DNA from: Gordonia malaquae NBRC 108250
Lineage (GTDB): Bacteria > Actinomycetota > Actinomycetes > Mycobacteriales > Mycobacteriaceae
NCBI RefSeq assembly: GCF_000344135.1
Contig: NZ_BAOP01000008.1
Coordinates: 1 to 64,000, forward strand
DNA length: 64,000 bases
Reading direction: 5' to 3'
Made by a program: the position numbers and the translations under genes. Below the pieces are notes generated by a model. It was not told the DNA's origin. It saw only the letters and a program-made list of their open reading frames with translations, and ran no database searches. Shown here piece by piece: positions 44,874-53,541 of the stretch. How positions within the stretch are numbered: position 1 is the first letter of the stretch; each line of letters starts with the position of its first letter.

Positions 44874-45872
44874 ATGCGTGAAGCGAAGAGCACGCGGCGC
44901 TACGGTCGCAAGGTGACCGCAGTCGTCCTCGCGGTCGTCACCGCAATGGGCCTGATGGGTACCTCGATCGGTTCGGGTAAGGCCGACGCGGCCCCGGGCT
45001 TCCAGGAGTTCTGGATCGACGCCTGCGGCATGCCCACCAACGGCGCCTTCGGCAACAAGTCGATGGCTCCCGGCAAGGTGAAGGTCCGCGCCTGGAAGAA
45101 GGCCGGCAATCAGCGCACTGTGATCCTGCTGGACGGCATGCGTGCGCAGTACGACCGCAGCGGCTGGGAGATCAACACCAACGTTCAGAACTTCGTGAAC
45201 CGCGGCGTCAACGTCGTTGAGCCGGTCGGCGGTGCGAACAGCTTCTACACGAACTGGGACGCTCCCTCGAACTTCAACGGTCAGAAGAAGCGCTACATGT
45301 GGGGCTGTGTCATCGACAACCGCCTCGTCCCGGCACTGCGTTCGCGCGGCTTCAAGGGCAAGGGCGGCAAGTACGCCATCATGGGCCTGTCGATGGGTGG
45401 CGGCGCCGCTCTGACGCACGCCGCGCAGCGTCGTGACCTCTACTACGCAGCCGCATCGCTCTCGGGCTACAACTGGCTGACCGCGCCCGGTATGCGCACC
45501 GCACTCCGTATGGCGATGCTCGACGTCGCACCGGCGCCGTGGAACGTCGACGCCATGTGGGGCCCGCCGTGGAGCCCGCGTTGGGCCCAGAACGACCCGA
45601 CCATGCTCATCAACCGCATGCGTGGCCTGAAGGTCTTCGTCGGCTCGGGCAACGGCCTCTTCGGTCGCTACAACTACCCGCAGAACGTCATCGACGACTT
45701 CATCAAGGGCACCCCGCTGGAGCTCCTCGCGTTCACCCAGGCCAAGGCCTTCGAGGTCAGCGCGCTGGTCCAGGGCGTCCCGACCATGACCTACTACGCC
45801 AACGGCACCCACGCGTGGGGCTACTGGAAGGACATGGCGTGGAACGCGCTGAACCGCGGATTCTTCCGCTAG
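44874..45872 (+). CDS. fbpA: Mycolyltransferase (antigen 85 family), single domain
   Basis: Transfers mycolic acid between trehalose mycolates and to arabinogalactan, outside the membrane. The signal peptide (RKVTAVVLAVVTAMGLMGTS) ends near ADAAPG. The alpha/beta-hydrolase fold has the nucleophile in IMGLSMGGGAAL, a likely acidic residue in GTPLELLAF and the His in YANGTHAWGYWKD. VILLDGMRAQYDRSGWEINTN and VEPVGGANSFYTNWD are typical Ag85 segments. 332 residues, no LGFP tail. The symbol is used by position (Rv3804c). A strong terminator follows. Confidence 0.95.
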   Translation: MREAKSTRRYGRKVTAVVLAVVTAMGLMGTSIGSGKADAAPGFQEFWIDACGMPTNGAFGNKSMAPGKVKVRAWKKAGNQRTVILLDGMRAQYDRSGWEINTNVQNFVNRGVNVVEPVGGANSFYTNWDAPSNFNGQKKRYMWGCVIDNRLVPALRSRGFKGKGGKYAIMGLSMGGGAALTHAAQRRDLYYAAASLSGYNWLTAPGMRTALRMAMLDVAPAPWNVDAMWGPPWSPRWAQNDPTMLINRMRGLKVFVGSGNGLFGRYNYPQNVIDDFIKGTPLELLAFTQAKAFEVSALVQGVPTMTYYANGTHAWGYWKDMAWNALNRGFFR

Positions 45873-45892
45873 TCGCCTAGACACGCTCGTCG

Positions 45893-45927
45893 AGAATGCC
45901 CCCGCACATCAAGTGCGGGGGCATTCT
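45893..45927 (+). terminator. Intrinsic terminator after mycolyltransferase
   Basis: A perfect 15-bp stem (AGAATGCCCCCGCAC and its complement) with loop ATCAA, then TGT. It lies 20 bp past the stop and 3 bp before the repeat-flanked unit at 45931. Confidence 0.9.
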
Positions 45928-45930
45928 TGT

Positions 45931-45997
45931 ATCCGCTCCCTCCGGCCGCATCCGCTCCCTCCGCGGAGGGAGCGGATGTCGTGGGAGGGAGCGAATG
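45931..45997. repeat. Unit A downstream repeat block
   Basis: The 30-bp palindrome at 45949-45978 is flanked by half copies at 45931-45944 and 45981-45997. The block ends 2 bp beyond the nuclease stop codon. Confidence 0.85.
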
Positions 45998-45999
45998 TG

Positions 46000-46923
46000 T
46001 CAGTACCGGATACCGAGCCGGTCGTAGCGGCGCTTCAACTTGGCGACCATCGTCGCCTCGCGGAGGTCTCGCCACACCCAGCGCCCCACGTCCAGGCCGA
46101 GGTCTCGAAGTTCGTCCTCGCGGATCTTCTCGCGGATGACGACGTCCTCCGGTGATTCGCCTGCGCGCATCGATCGGCGGTACTTGACGAGGCCGTCGAA
46201 CTCTCCGACGAAGACGTCGTCGACGCCGAAGTCGCATCGCGCTGTCCGGCCGGACGCGAGGATGTACTCCACCTGAAGATCGGGGACGGGGAGCTCGGCT
46301 TCGATCATCTGCGCACGACTCCAGGACTCTCCGGGCGACTCGGCCCGGCCATCGGCGAACAAGAGCGCCCGGCGGGCGAGGCCGACGCCTCGACGTGAGG
46401 TTGCCAGCCTCCGGCGGAGATCCTCGCGATCGACTCCGACCGCGAGCGCTGCGTCGAAGGCGGTCAGCGCTTGCGGGAATGTGGCGGTCGCGAGGGCGAC
46501 GTCGACGGCGGTCCGGGCCGGCCCAGTCACGAGTACCCCGTCGACGTCGACGAGGTCGTCGTCCGGGAGCAGCCCGGCGTGGACCATCCGTTGCGGGCGT
46601 CGCGAGCCTCCGCTCCCCCTGCCGTTCGTCACGTGAACGTTCTTCTGATCGGGGTAGAGGAGCTTGAGTCCGAGGACCGCGGCGGCGGAGTCGTGGCTGA
46701 GAACGGGTCGCCCGGACCCGAGGGCCGACGCGATGCTCCGGTATCGGTATAGCTCGTCGCGCGGCGCGTCGACGTCGGCGATCGCTTCACGCGGGAGGTA
46801 GCGCCCGCGAGCCAAGAGAATCAACGCACCCGATCGCACTGCATCGTCGACGCGTCGCGGCGAGATTCCTCGCGCCAGTGCGGCGTCTCGTTGAACTATC
46901 CCGTGTTGATCCGTCGGCCACAT
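46000..46923 (-). CDS. AbiEi-type winged-helix plus DUF559/Vsr-like nuclease protein A
   Basis: A 307-residue protein from ATG 46923; upstream in-frame starts lie in or beyond the repeat and give no family-like residues. The N-terminal helix-turn-helix (DQHGIVQRDAALARGISPRRVDDAVRSG, then LLARGRYLP) resembles the AbiEi antitoxin N-domain. The C-terminal part (~190-307) resembles small endonucleases: ARCDFGVDDVFVGEFDGLVKY provides the D...E-x-D-G-x-x-K core, followed by REKIREDELRDLGLDVGRWVWRDL. No toxin partner gene is present. It is bracketed by inverted repeats. Such proteins are common orphans in actinobacteria with no proven function. Confidence 0.75.
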   Translation of the reverse strand: MWPTDQHGIVQRDAALARGISPRRVDDAVRSGALILLARGRYLPREAIADVDAPRDELYRYRSIASALGSGRPVLSHDSAAAVLGLKLLYPDQKNVHVTNGRGSGGSRRPQRMVHAGLLPDDDLVDVDGVLVTGPARTAVDVALATATFPQALTAFDAALAVGVDREDLRRRLATSRRGVGLARRALLFADGRAESPGESWSRAQMIEAELPVPDLQVEYILASGRTARCDFGVDDVFVGEFDGLVKYRRSMRAGESPEDVVIREKIREDELRDLGLDVGRWVWRDLREATMVAKLKRRYDRLGIRY

Positions 46924-46964
46924 GCGACGAAGTAGACACCGGAGTCGCAGAAAGCGCACCCGCG

Positions 46965-46973
46965 TTGTCCACA
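46965..46973 (+). promoter_or_regulatory. TTGTCCACA motif of unit A
   Basis: An exact mycobacterial DnaA-box sequence, read TGTGGACAA toward the gene, 41 bp before the ATG and 7 bp inside the upstream repeat block. Unit B has the same motif in the same place. Confidence 0.55.
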
Positions 46974-46980
46974 GCCCTGT

Positions 46981-47048
46981 CATCCGCTCCCTCCCACGAC
47001 ATCCGCTCCCTCCGCGGAGGGAGCGGATGTAGCCGGAGGGAGCGGATG
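46981..47048. repeat. Unit A upstream repeat block
   Basis: The 30-bp palindrome at 47000-47029 is flanked by half copies at 46981-46997 and 47032-47048. It is the reverse complement of the downstream block apart from about 4 bases. The remaining ~190 bp to 47238 is the upstream region of the next gene and shows only a GAGGAG ribosome site (47227-47232). Confidence 0.85.
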
Positions 47049-47238
47049 GGCGGTCGACGTCACACGCGCGGACGTTCAGCGCCGCCGACCAGCGAAATCG
47101 AGACACATTAGTCACACAATTCACACGCGTCACAGCGTGGCGCGCACAAAACCCTCGACCGGACGTGTAGAAATTTCTCAGGAACCCGCGTCATGAGTAT
47201 TGCGCGGGGAGTAGACCCGGTCCCTCGAGGAGCACGCA

Positions 47239-48654
47239 GTGAAGATCTGGAAGACGACGACGCCGCGCAAGGCGGTGGCCGCGGTCGCGGTCGCGGCGAG
47301 CGCATCGCTCGCGTTGACGGCGGCGCCCGTCCATGCCACGCCGAACCCGGTTCCCACCACGCAGGTGACACCGAAGAAGAAGCAGCCTGCGCCGAAGTCG
47401 AGTGCCAAGCCCGCGGAGAAGGCTCCGCCCGCCAAGCCTGCGCCGCCTGCGACGGTCACGAAGGTGGCCTGGTACTCGTCGCACCGCGTGGCAGTGTGGG
47501 TGCACTCGCCGGCGATGAACACCGACATCCAGGTGCAGCTGCTCCTGGCCCGCGACTGGTTCGCCAAGCCCGACATGAAGTTCCCGCAGTTGACCATGCT
47601 CGACGGTCTGCGCGCGCAGGACGATCAGAACGGCTGGATCATCAACACCAACGTCGAGCAGTTCATGGCCGACAAGAACGTGAATGTTGTCCTCCCCGTC
47701 GGCGGCGAGTCGAGCTTCTACACCGACTGGAAAGAACCCGACCGCGGCAAGAACTACAAGTGGGAGAGCTTCCTCATCCACGAACTGCCCACGATCCTCG
47801 AGAAGGACTGGCGGTCCACGCAGGTCCGCGCGATCCAGGGCCTGTCGATGGGCGGCACCGCCGCGATGATGCTCGCCGCGCGCAACCCGGGCTTCTACAA
47901 GTTCGCCGGTTCGTTCTCGGGCATCTTGCAGATGACGTCCTACGGCATGCCCGAAGCGATCCAGTTCGCACTGCGCGACGGCGGAGGCTACGACGCCGCG
48001 AAGATGTTCGGCCCGCCGAGCGATCCCGCGTGGAAGGAGCACGACCCGTACCTGCTCGCGGACAAGCTGCGCGGCACAAGCCTGTACATCTCCTCCGGCA
48101 ACGGCGTCGTCGGCCCGCACGACAAGCCGTCCGACATTCCGCTGCTCGCCACCAACTACTCCGGTGTCGGCTTGGAAGTACTCTCGCGGATGACGAGCCA
48201 GCAGTTCGCGTCGAAGCTCAACAAGCTCGGCATCAACGGTCAGGCTGTCTACCGTCCGTCCGGCACCCACACGTGGCCGTACTGGCAGTTCGAGATGGTT
48301 CAGGCCTGGCCGCAGGTTGCGGGCGCCCTCGGACTGTCCGGCGACAAGGTGGCGTGCGTCGTGGGCGACGCCTTCAAGAAGGCCCCTCAGGTCAAGGGCC
48401 TCGGCGGATGCCTCACCCCGGAGTACGCGGTTCCCGGCGGGCGCGCACAGGACTTCCGGAACGGCCGCATCTTCACCGGACCGAAGGGTCCGCGTGTGGT
48501 CGGCGGGGCGATCGGCGGGGCGTACGTCCCGGCGATGGAACGGCTCGGACTGCCGACGAGTGACGAGCTGACAGGTCGCGACGGCGTCAAGTTCAACACC
48601 TTCGAACGCGGCAAGATCACGTGGACTCCGCAGGCCGGAGCACGCGTCGAGTGA
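47239..48654 (+). CDS. Mycolyltransferase with C-terminal LGFP region
   Basis: An antigen 85-family enzyme of 471 residues. Signal peptide (KAVAAVAVAASASLALTAAPVHA), then a Pro/Lys/Ala linker (~33-75) that may reach through peptidoglycan. The hydrolase domain has LTMLDGLRAQDDQNGWIINTN, VVLPVGGESSFYTDWKEPD, the nucleophile in IQGLSMGGTAAM and the His in RPSGTHTWPYW. A C-terminal module (~370-471) has an LGFP-type repeat (YVPAMERLGLPTSDEL, FERGKITWTPQAGA) and two Cys (VACVVGD, GGCLTPE). LGFP modules tie proteins to the mycolated wall. GTG start after GAGGAG. Confidence 0.93.
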   Translation: MKIWKTTTPRKAVAAVAVAASASLALTAAPVHATPNPVPTTQVTPKKKQPAPKSSAKPAEKAPPAKPAPPATVTKVAWYSSHRVAVWVHSPAMNTDIQVQLLLARDWFAKPDMKFPQLTMLDGLRAQDDQNGWIINTNVEQFMADKNVNVVLPVGGESSFYTDWKEPDRGKNYKWESFLIHELPTILEKDWRSTQVRAIQGLSMGGTAAMMLAARNPGFYKFAGSFSGILQMTSYGMPEAIQFALRDGGGYDAAKMFGPPSDPAWKEHDPYLLADKLRGTSLYISSGNGVVGPHDKPSDIPLLATNYSGVGLEVLSRMTSQQFASKLNKLGINGQAVYRPSGTHTWPYWQFEMVQAWPQVAGALGLSGDKVACVVGDAFKKAPQVKGLGGCLTPEYAVPGGRAQDFRNGRIFTGPKGPRVVGGAIGGAYVPAMERLGLPTSDELTGRDGVKFNTFERGKITWTPQAGARVE

Positions 48655-48771
48655 CGTCGACCACGCCGTGGGCCGGGTTCTCTGAACAACGCCTGAGAAC
48701 TCCCCGTGGCTTCGACACGGGAACGCGACGAGAGGCCGGAACAGATGAACTCGGCCGGTAAAGTCTCGAGC

Positions 48772-49314
48772 ATGAGTGTGAAGTTCTTACGCGTCCTCGC
48801 CACCGTCGGCGTCCTCCTCGTCGGGGCCACCGCGTTGGCGGCGTGCAACGACTCCACGACCGCGAGCGCGCCCATCGGCACGGAGGCCGTCACGACGACG
48901 TCGATGGACGCCTCCGACTCGGCGGAGGCGGAATCTGAGGCGTCGAAGGAGGCGGAGTCGGGCGCGTCGAACGCGAGCGTCTCGGTGCCTGCGACGAGCC
49001 CCGATTCGTCGACCAAGGTGCCGAAGAACTTCCCCGGCGGCATTCCGACGCCCACCGGCGTGAAGCTCTCCGACAAGGAGAAGGCGTACCTCGCCGAACT
49101 CAAGCGGAAGAACGTCTCGTTCAAGGGCGACTCCGACAACAACATCGCCCTGACGATGGGCGCATACGTCTGCTCCCAGCGCGCGCAGAAGACCGACCCG
49201 ACCATGATCAAGGCGTACATGCGCGCCGCGATCGGGCCGATGTCCAAGAGTGAAGCCGACGCCGGCGTCAGGGCCGACAAGGTGATCGCCGCGGCCGACG
49301 AACACCTCTGCTGA
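48772..49314 (+). CDS. DUF732-like lipoprotein
   Basis: A 180-residue protein. I chose ATG 48772 because it gives a clean lipoprotein signal (FLRVLATVGVLLVGATALAAC, lipobox LAAC). A Ser/Glu/Ala-rich linker follows. The C-terminal ~80 residues (LKRKNVSFKGDSDNNIALTMGAYVC, IAAADEHLC) resemble DUF732, a small secreted actinobacterial domain with two Cys. Function unknown. It lies 4 bp before culp6, probably in one transcript. Confidence 0.72.
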   Translation: MSVKFLRVLATVGVLLVGATALAACNDSTTASAPIGTEAVTTTSMDASDSAEAESEASKEAESGASNASVSVPATSPDSSTKVPKNFPGGIPTPTGVKLSDKEKAYLAELKRKNVSFKGDSDNNIALTMGAYVCSQRAQKTDPTMIKAYMRAAIGPMSKSEADAGVRADKVIAAADEHLC

Positions 49315-49318
49315 CCGC

Positions 49319-50290
49319 GTGAGCGCCAACCGCAAGCCGCGGCGCAGGGTCGGCAGGCTCCTGTTGGTCGTCGCGGCCCTCGGGCTCGTCGCGATCGTCC
49401 TGATCGCCGCGCTGGTCTACCTGTGGCTCAAACCGACGCCTGCACCGCCCGGCGGCCCCACGACGCCACCGACGAGCACCACGAAGCGACCGACCACACA
49501 GCCCGCCGACTGCTCGAAGGTCTTCGCCCTCGTGATTCCCGGCACCTGGGAGTCGAAGTCGGACGACGACCCGTACAACCCGACGGCCAATAAGCGCTCG
49601 CTGATGCTCAAGGTCAGCTCCAAACTGCGTGACGAGTTCGGTGAGTCGACCGCAGACGTCTACACGCTGCCCTACAAGGCGAAGTTCCGTAACCCGGCGA
49701 ACCTCGGCGATCGTCAGGCCACCTACGACGACTCCCGGGCGCAGGGCAAGCGTCGGGCAGTCGCCAAGATCAAGGCCGTCAACGAGCACTGCCCGCTGAC
49801 GAAGTTCGTCCTCATGGGCTTCTCCCAGGGCGCCGTCATCGCAGGCGACGTCGCCTCCGACATCGGCAACGGTCGTGGACCGCTGTCCGCGCAGGACCAG
49901 GACCTCGTCCTCGGAGTCGGGCTGATCGCCGACGGTCGACGCCAGTCCGGAGAGCAGAACGACGTCGGGCCGAGCCCGGACGGGGTCGGGGCCGAAGTGT
50001 CGATCGGCGGACTCGGCGGACTCGTTCCCGGCACGACGATGACCGGCGCGCGCGCAGGCGGTTTCGGGACGCTCCGCGACCGGACGTATTCGATCTGTGC
50101 CAAGGGTGATCTGATCTGTGATGCCCCCACTGTGACCAACCCGGTCAAGGCGATCACGGACTTCGCGAACGCTGTGAACAATCCGGTCCACGCCATGTAC
50201 GCGACGTCCAAGTACTGGAGTTACCAGGGGCAGACGGCCACCGAGTGGATGCTCGGTTGGTCGGGTGATCTGATCAGAGGAACGCGATAG
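49319..50290 (+). CDS. culp6: Cutinase-like envelope lipase/thioesterase
   Basis: An alpha/beta hydrolase of the cutinase-like family. One N-terminal membrane anchor (LLLVVAALGLVAIVLIAALVYLWL), a Pro/Thr linker, then the catalytic domain: nucleophile in FVLMGFSQGAVIAGD, Asp in YSICAKGDLICDAP and His in NNPVHAMYATSKYW. It sits between the mycolyltransferases and fadD32 as Rv3802c does, an essential phospholipase/thioesterase linked to mycolate metabolism. GTG start. Confidence 0.93.
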   Translation: MSANRKPRRRVGRLLLVVAALGLVAIVLIAALVYLWLKPTPAPPGGPTTPPTSTTKRPTTQPADCSKVFALVIPGTWESKSDDDPYNPTANKRSLMLKVSSKLRDEFGESTADVYTLPYKAKFRNPANLGDRQATYDDSRAQGKRRAVAKIKAVNEHCPLTKFVLMGFSQGAVIAGDVASDIGNGRGPLSAQDQDLVLGVGLIADGRRQSGEQNDVGPSPDGVGAEVSIGGLGGLVPGTTMTGARAGGFGTLRDRTYSICAKGDLICDAPTVTNPVKAITDFANAVNNPVHAMYATSKYWSYQGQTATEWMLGWSGDLIRGTR

Positions 50291-50415
50291 CGGGCCGATC
50301 GCTCGGTGGAACGTGCCCGCAGGTTTGGGAATCGACGGTGTACCTGCGGTAATCTGCTCGGGTTGAGGCCACGGTGTACACGCCGGGGCGAGGACCCGAG
50401 CGAGGAGAGGCGTAC

Positions 50416-51423
50416 GTGACCACACCGGACTCGTCTACGCACAACGCCGACGGACTGCGCAAGTTCCGTTTCGGCGCGGGCGGCGAAGGAAACAAAGACG
50501 AGGGCGGCGCGCGCAAGTTCGTGAAGCTCGCACAGACCGCTGAAGAGTACGGGTACGACACGTTCGCCATCCCGGACCACCTGGGAAATCAGGTCGGACC
50601 GCTCGCAGCTCTCGGCGCACTGTCGCAGGCGACGGACACGATCCGCCTTGCGACCTCCGTCCTCGCCAACGGATTCCGCCATCCAGCCATCCTCGCGAAA
50701 GAGGCGACGACCATCGACGTCCTGTCGAAGGGGCGCCTCGAGCTCGGCATCGGCTCAGGGTGGATGAAAGAGGAGTTCGACAAGGCGGGCCTCGAGTTCG
50801 GCACGCCCGCCGAGCGGATCCGCAAGCTCGACGAGTCGTTGACGATCCTCGACCGGCTCATGCGCGGCGAGACCGTCGACTTCGACGGCGAGTTCTACCA
50901 GATCAACGGCCTCCAAGGCACTCCGCGTCCCCGTCAGGGCCCACGCCCGCCGATCGCTGTCGGCGGCGGCGGACCGAAGATGCTCGCGCTCGCCGCGAAG
51001 CATGCCGACATCATCTCGGTCGCCACCGGATCGACCAAGGACGGCCGGATGCGGCTGTCCGACATGACGATCGAGAAGACTGCTGAGCGCGTCGATCGGA
51101 TTCGGCAGGCGGCAGGCGACAGGTTCGACCAGATCGAGTTGAACTGGACCATTGCGACGATCGTCATCACCGATGATCGTGAGGCGACCGCGGAGATGGC
51201 GTTGCAGGCGATCGCGAGCGGCTACCCGCCCAACATCGCTGTCGACGCGGAACTGACCGTCGACGACATTCTGGCGTCCCCGTACCTCGCGTTCGGAACG
51301 TTCGAGGAGATCGCGGAACAGATCCGAGAAGTGCGTCGCCGCACGTCAATGAGTTATGTCGGGATCTTCCCGACTCAGATGGATGCTTTTGCACCCGTCA
51401 TCCCTATTCTCCGAGGAGAGTAG
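50416..51423 (+). CDS. LLM-class F420-dependent oxidoreductase
   Basis: A luciferase-like TIM-barrel protein of 335 residues: FGAGGEGNKDEGGARKF, FAIPDHLGNQVGPLAALGALSQATDTIRLATSVLANGFRHPAILAKEATTIDVLSKGRLELGIGSGWMKEEF. GTG 50416 follows GAGGAGAGG; an earlier GTG at 50374 lacks one. This gene has no counterpart between Rv3802c and Rv3801c in M. tuberculosis, so it looks added or lineage-specific. Substrate unknown; the cofactor call rests on family. Confidence 0.85.
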   Translation: MTTPDSSTHNADGLRKFRFGAGGEGNKDEGGARKFVKLAQTAEEYGYDTFAIPDHLGNQVGPLAALGALSQATDTIRLATSVLANGFRHPAILAKEATTIDVLSKGRLELGIGSGWMKEEFDKAGLEFGTPAERIRKLDESLTILDRLMRGETVDFDGEFYQINGLQGTPRPRQGPRPPIAVGGGGPKMLALAAKHADIISVATGSTKDGRMRLSDMTIEKTAERVDRIRQAAGDRFDQIELNWTIATIVITDDREATAEMALQAIASGYPPNIAVDAELTVDDILASPYLAFGTFEEIAEQIREVRRRTSMSYVGIFPTQMDAFAPVIPILRGE

Positions 51424-51537
51424 AATCAACAAGGTTTTAGGTGCGCTGGGGGACGGTTCACGCGGTTCGCGCGTGACCGAGCACGGAACGATGGCACACG
51501 GACCGCGGTTCGACGCTGCGGACACAGGAGTTATTGG

Positions 51538-53442
51538 ATGCTGAACACGGAACTCGAGGGCTTTTTCGACGAGAACGGCCAGATCCGTTTCCCGGACGAT
51601 GCGACCCTCGTCGATTACGTCGAGCAGAACGTGCGGATGCACGCTGACACGCTGGCCTACCGCTTCATGGACTACAGCCGTGAACGCGACGGCGAGGCGA
51701 TCGACCTCACCTGGGCGCAGTTCGGCAAGCGCCTGCGCGCGGTCGCGGCCCGCCTGCAGCAGGTGACGCAACCGGGTGACCGTGTCGCGATTCTGGCACC
51801 GCAGTCGCTCGAGTACGTGATCGGCTTCTTCGCCGCGCTGTACGCCAGCAATGTGGCGGTCCCGCTGTTCAGCCCTGACGAGCCGGGGCACACCGACCGC
51901 CTGCACGCGGTGCTCGGCGACTGCCGGCCGACGGCGATCCTGACGTCGACCAAGTCGGCCGAAGCGGTCCGCGACTTCTTCTCCGACCGTCCGGCGAAGG
52001 ACCGTCCCCGCGTCATCGCGGTCGACGCAGTGCCCGACTCGGTCGGCTCCTCCTGGACCGCACCGGTCCTCGGCCTCAACCACGACGTGGATTCGGTCGC
52101 CTACCTGCAGTACACCTCGGGTTCCACCCGCGTCCCCGCCGGTGTCGAGATCACCTACCGCGCTGTCGCCGCGAACTGTGTGCAGATCGCGCAGTGCATC
52201 AACATCGACCGCAACTCGCGCGGTGTCACCTGGCTGCCGATGTTCCACGACATGGGCCTGGTCACGGTGATCCTGCCTGCGCTCGGCGGCAAGTACGTGA
52301 CCATCATGAGCCCGCAGGCGTTCGTCCGACGCCCCGGGCGGTGGATTCGCGAACTCGCGGCTGTCGACGATCATGCCGCGACGTACGCCGCCGCGCCGAA
52401 CTTCGCCTACGAGCACGCCGCCGCCCGCGGTCTGCCCGCAGAGGGCGAAGATCTCGACCTGTCGAACGTGATCGGCCTGATCAACGGCTCTGAGCCGGTC
52501 ACCGTCAGCTCGATGCGCAAGTTCAACGAGGCGTTCGCTCCCTACGGACTGTCGCCGAAGGCGATCAAGCCCTGCTACGGCATGGCCGAGGCCACCCTGT
52601 TCGTGTCGGCCACTCAGCGTGACGACGCGGCGAAGATCAGCTACGTCGACCGGAACGAACTCAACGCCGGCCGATTCGTCTCGATCGACCAGAACGACCC
52701 CGAGGCAGTCGCCCAGGTGTCGTGCGGTCAGGTCGCGGTGAGCCAATGGGCCGCGATCGTCGACCCGGAGACCGGCACCGAGCAGGCGGACGGTCATGTC
52801 GGAGAGATCTGGCTGCACGGCATCAACATCGGCCAGGGCTACTGGAACAAGACCGACGAGACTGTCGAGACTTTCCACAACAAGGTCGACGTGCCTCTCG
52901 CGGAAGGCAGCCACACGGCAGGCGCCCCGGCCGACGCGCAGTGGATGCGCACCGGCGACTACGGCGTCTGGTACGGCGGCGAGCTCTACATCACGGGTCG
53001 CGTGAAGGACCTGGTGATCGTCGACGGCCGCAACCACTACCCGCAGGATCTCGAGTTCAGTGCGCAGGAGGCGAGCAACGCACTGCGTCCCGGCTTCGTC
53101 GCGGCATTCGCGGTGCCCGCGAACCAGCTGCCCGCCGAGGTGTTCGAGCAGGGCCACAGCGGCCTGACGTACGACGCCGATGATGCCTCGGAGCAGCTCG
53201 TCGTGGTCGCAGAGCGCGGCCCGGGCCGTCGCACCGACCCGCAAGAAGTGGCCGACACGGTCCGCGCCGCGATCGCCGGACGGCACGGTGTCATGGTCCG
53301 CGACCTGCTGTTGGTTCCCGCAGGATCCATCCCGCGCACGTCGAGCGGAAAGATCGCGCGCCGCGCGACCAAAGCCGCCTACATCGACGGAACGCTGCGC
53401 GGGGGATACCAGCAGACCGCGTTCCCGGACGCAGGCGAATAG
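51538..53442 (+). CDS. fadD32: Long-chain fatty-acyl-AMP ligase FadD32
   Basis: Activates the meromycolic acid as acyl-AMP and loads it on the N-terminal ACP of Pks13. The ATP/AMP motif [15 protein letters not shown] begins at Tyr192. Then [48 protein letters not shown], the C-domain hinge [35 protein letters not shown], and [16 protein letters not shown] with the catalytic Lys. 634 residues, as in the family. Start after AGGAG. Confidence 0.97.
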   Translation: MLNTELEGFFDENGQIRFPDDATLVDYVEQNVRMHADTLAYRFMDYSRERDGEAIDLTWAQFGKRLRAVAARLQQVTQPGDRVAILAPQSLEYVIGFFAALYASNVAVPLFSPDEPGHTDRLHAVLGDCRPTAILTSTKSAEAVRDFFSDRPAKDRPRVIAVDAVPDSVGSSWTAPVLGLNHDVDSVAYLQYTSGSTRVPAGVEITYRAVAANCVQIAQCINIDRNSRGVTWLPMFHDMGLVTVILPALGGKYVTIMSPQAFVRRPGRWIRELAAVDDHAATYAAAPNFAYEHAAARGLPAEGEDLDLSNVIGLINGSEPVTVSSMRKFNEAFAPYGLSPKAIKPCYGMAEATLFVSATQRDDAAKISYVDRNELNAGRFVSIDQNDPEAVAQVSCGQVAVSQWAAIVDPETGTEQADGHVGEIWLHGINIGQGYWNKTDETVETFHNKVDVPLAEGSHTAGAPADAQWMRTGDYGVWYGGELYITGRVKDLVIVDGRNHYPQDLEFSAQEASNALRPGFVAAFAVPANQLPAEVFEQGHSGLTYDADDASEQLVVVAERGPGRRTDPQEVADTVRAAIAGRHGVMVRDLLLVPAGSIPRTSSGKIARRATKAAYIDGTLRGGYQQTAFPDAGE

Positions 53443-53462
53443 CGAGAGAACTCCCGAATGCG

Positions 53463-53498
53463 AGCCCGGTACGACCTCGTTCAGAGGCGTACCGGGCT
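53463..53498 (+). terminator. Hairpin between fadD32 and pks13
   Basis: An 11-bp stem AGCCCGGTACG / CGTACCGGGCT plus inner CCTC/GAGG pairing. No U-tract follows. It could end or attenuate the fadD32 transcript ahead of pks13. Confidence 0.6.
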
Positions 53499-53541
53499 TG
53501 CGTGCTACCAACGATCGAACCGATCAGTAGGCTGGTGAACG

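Larger units (their letters stand above)
45931..47048. mobile_element. Repeat-bracketed nuclease unit A (putative element)
   Basis: One HTH-nuclease gene (46000-46923, minus) lies between two ~68-bp blocks that are inverted copies of each other with about 4 mismatches, 45931-45997 and 46981-47048. Each block centres on a perfect 30-bp palindrome (CATCCGCTCCCTCC plus its mirror). The unit separates two mycolyltransferase genes that are neighbours in M. tuberculosis. I see no transposase and no obvious target-site duplication, so mobility is inference. Confidence 0.4.

Noticed and set aside
46000..46923. Complete AbiEi/AbiEii toxin-antitoxin pair at units A and B
   Set aside because: Only the AbiEi-type N-domain is present, fused to a nuclease-like part; no AbiEii nucleotidyltransferase gene lies beside either copy.
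45931..47048. Classical insertion sequence at unit A
   Set aside because: No transposase motif and no clear target-site duplication; the repeats are multi-palindromic, not simple terminal repeats.
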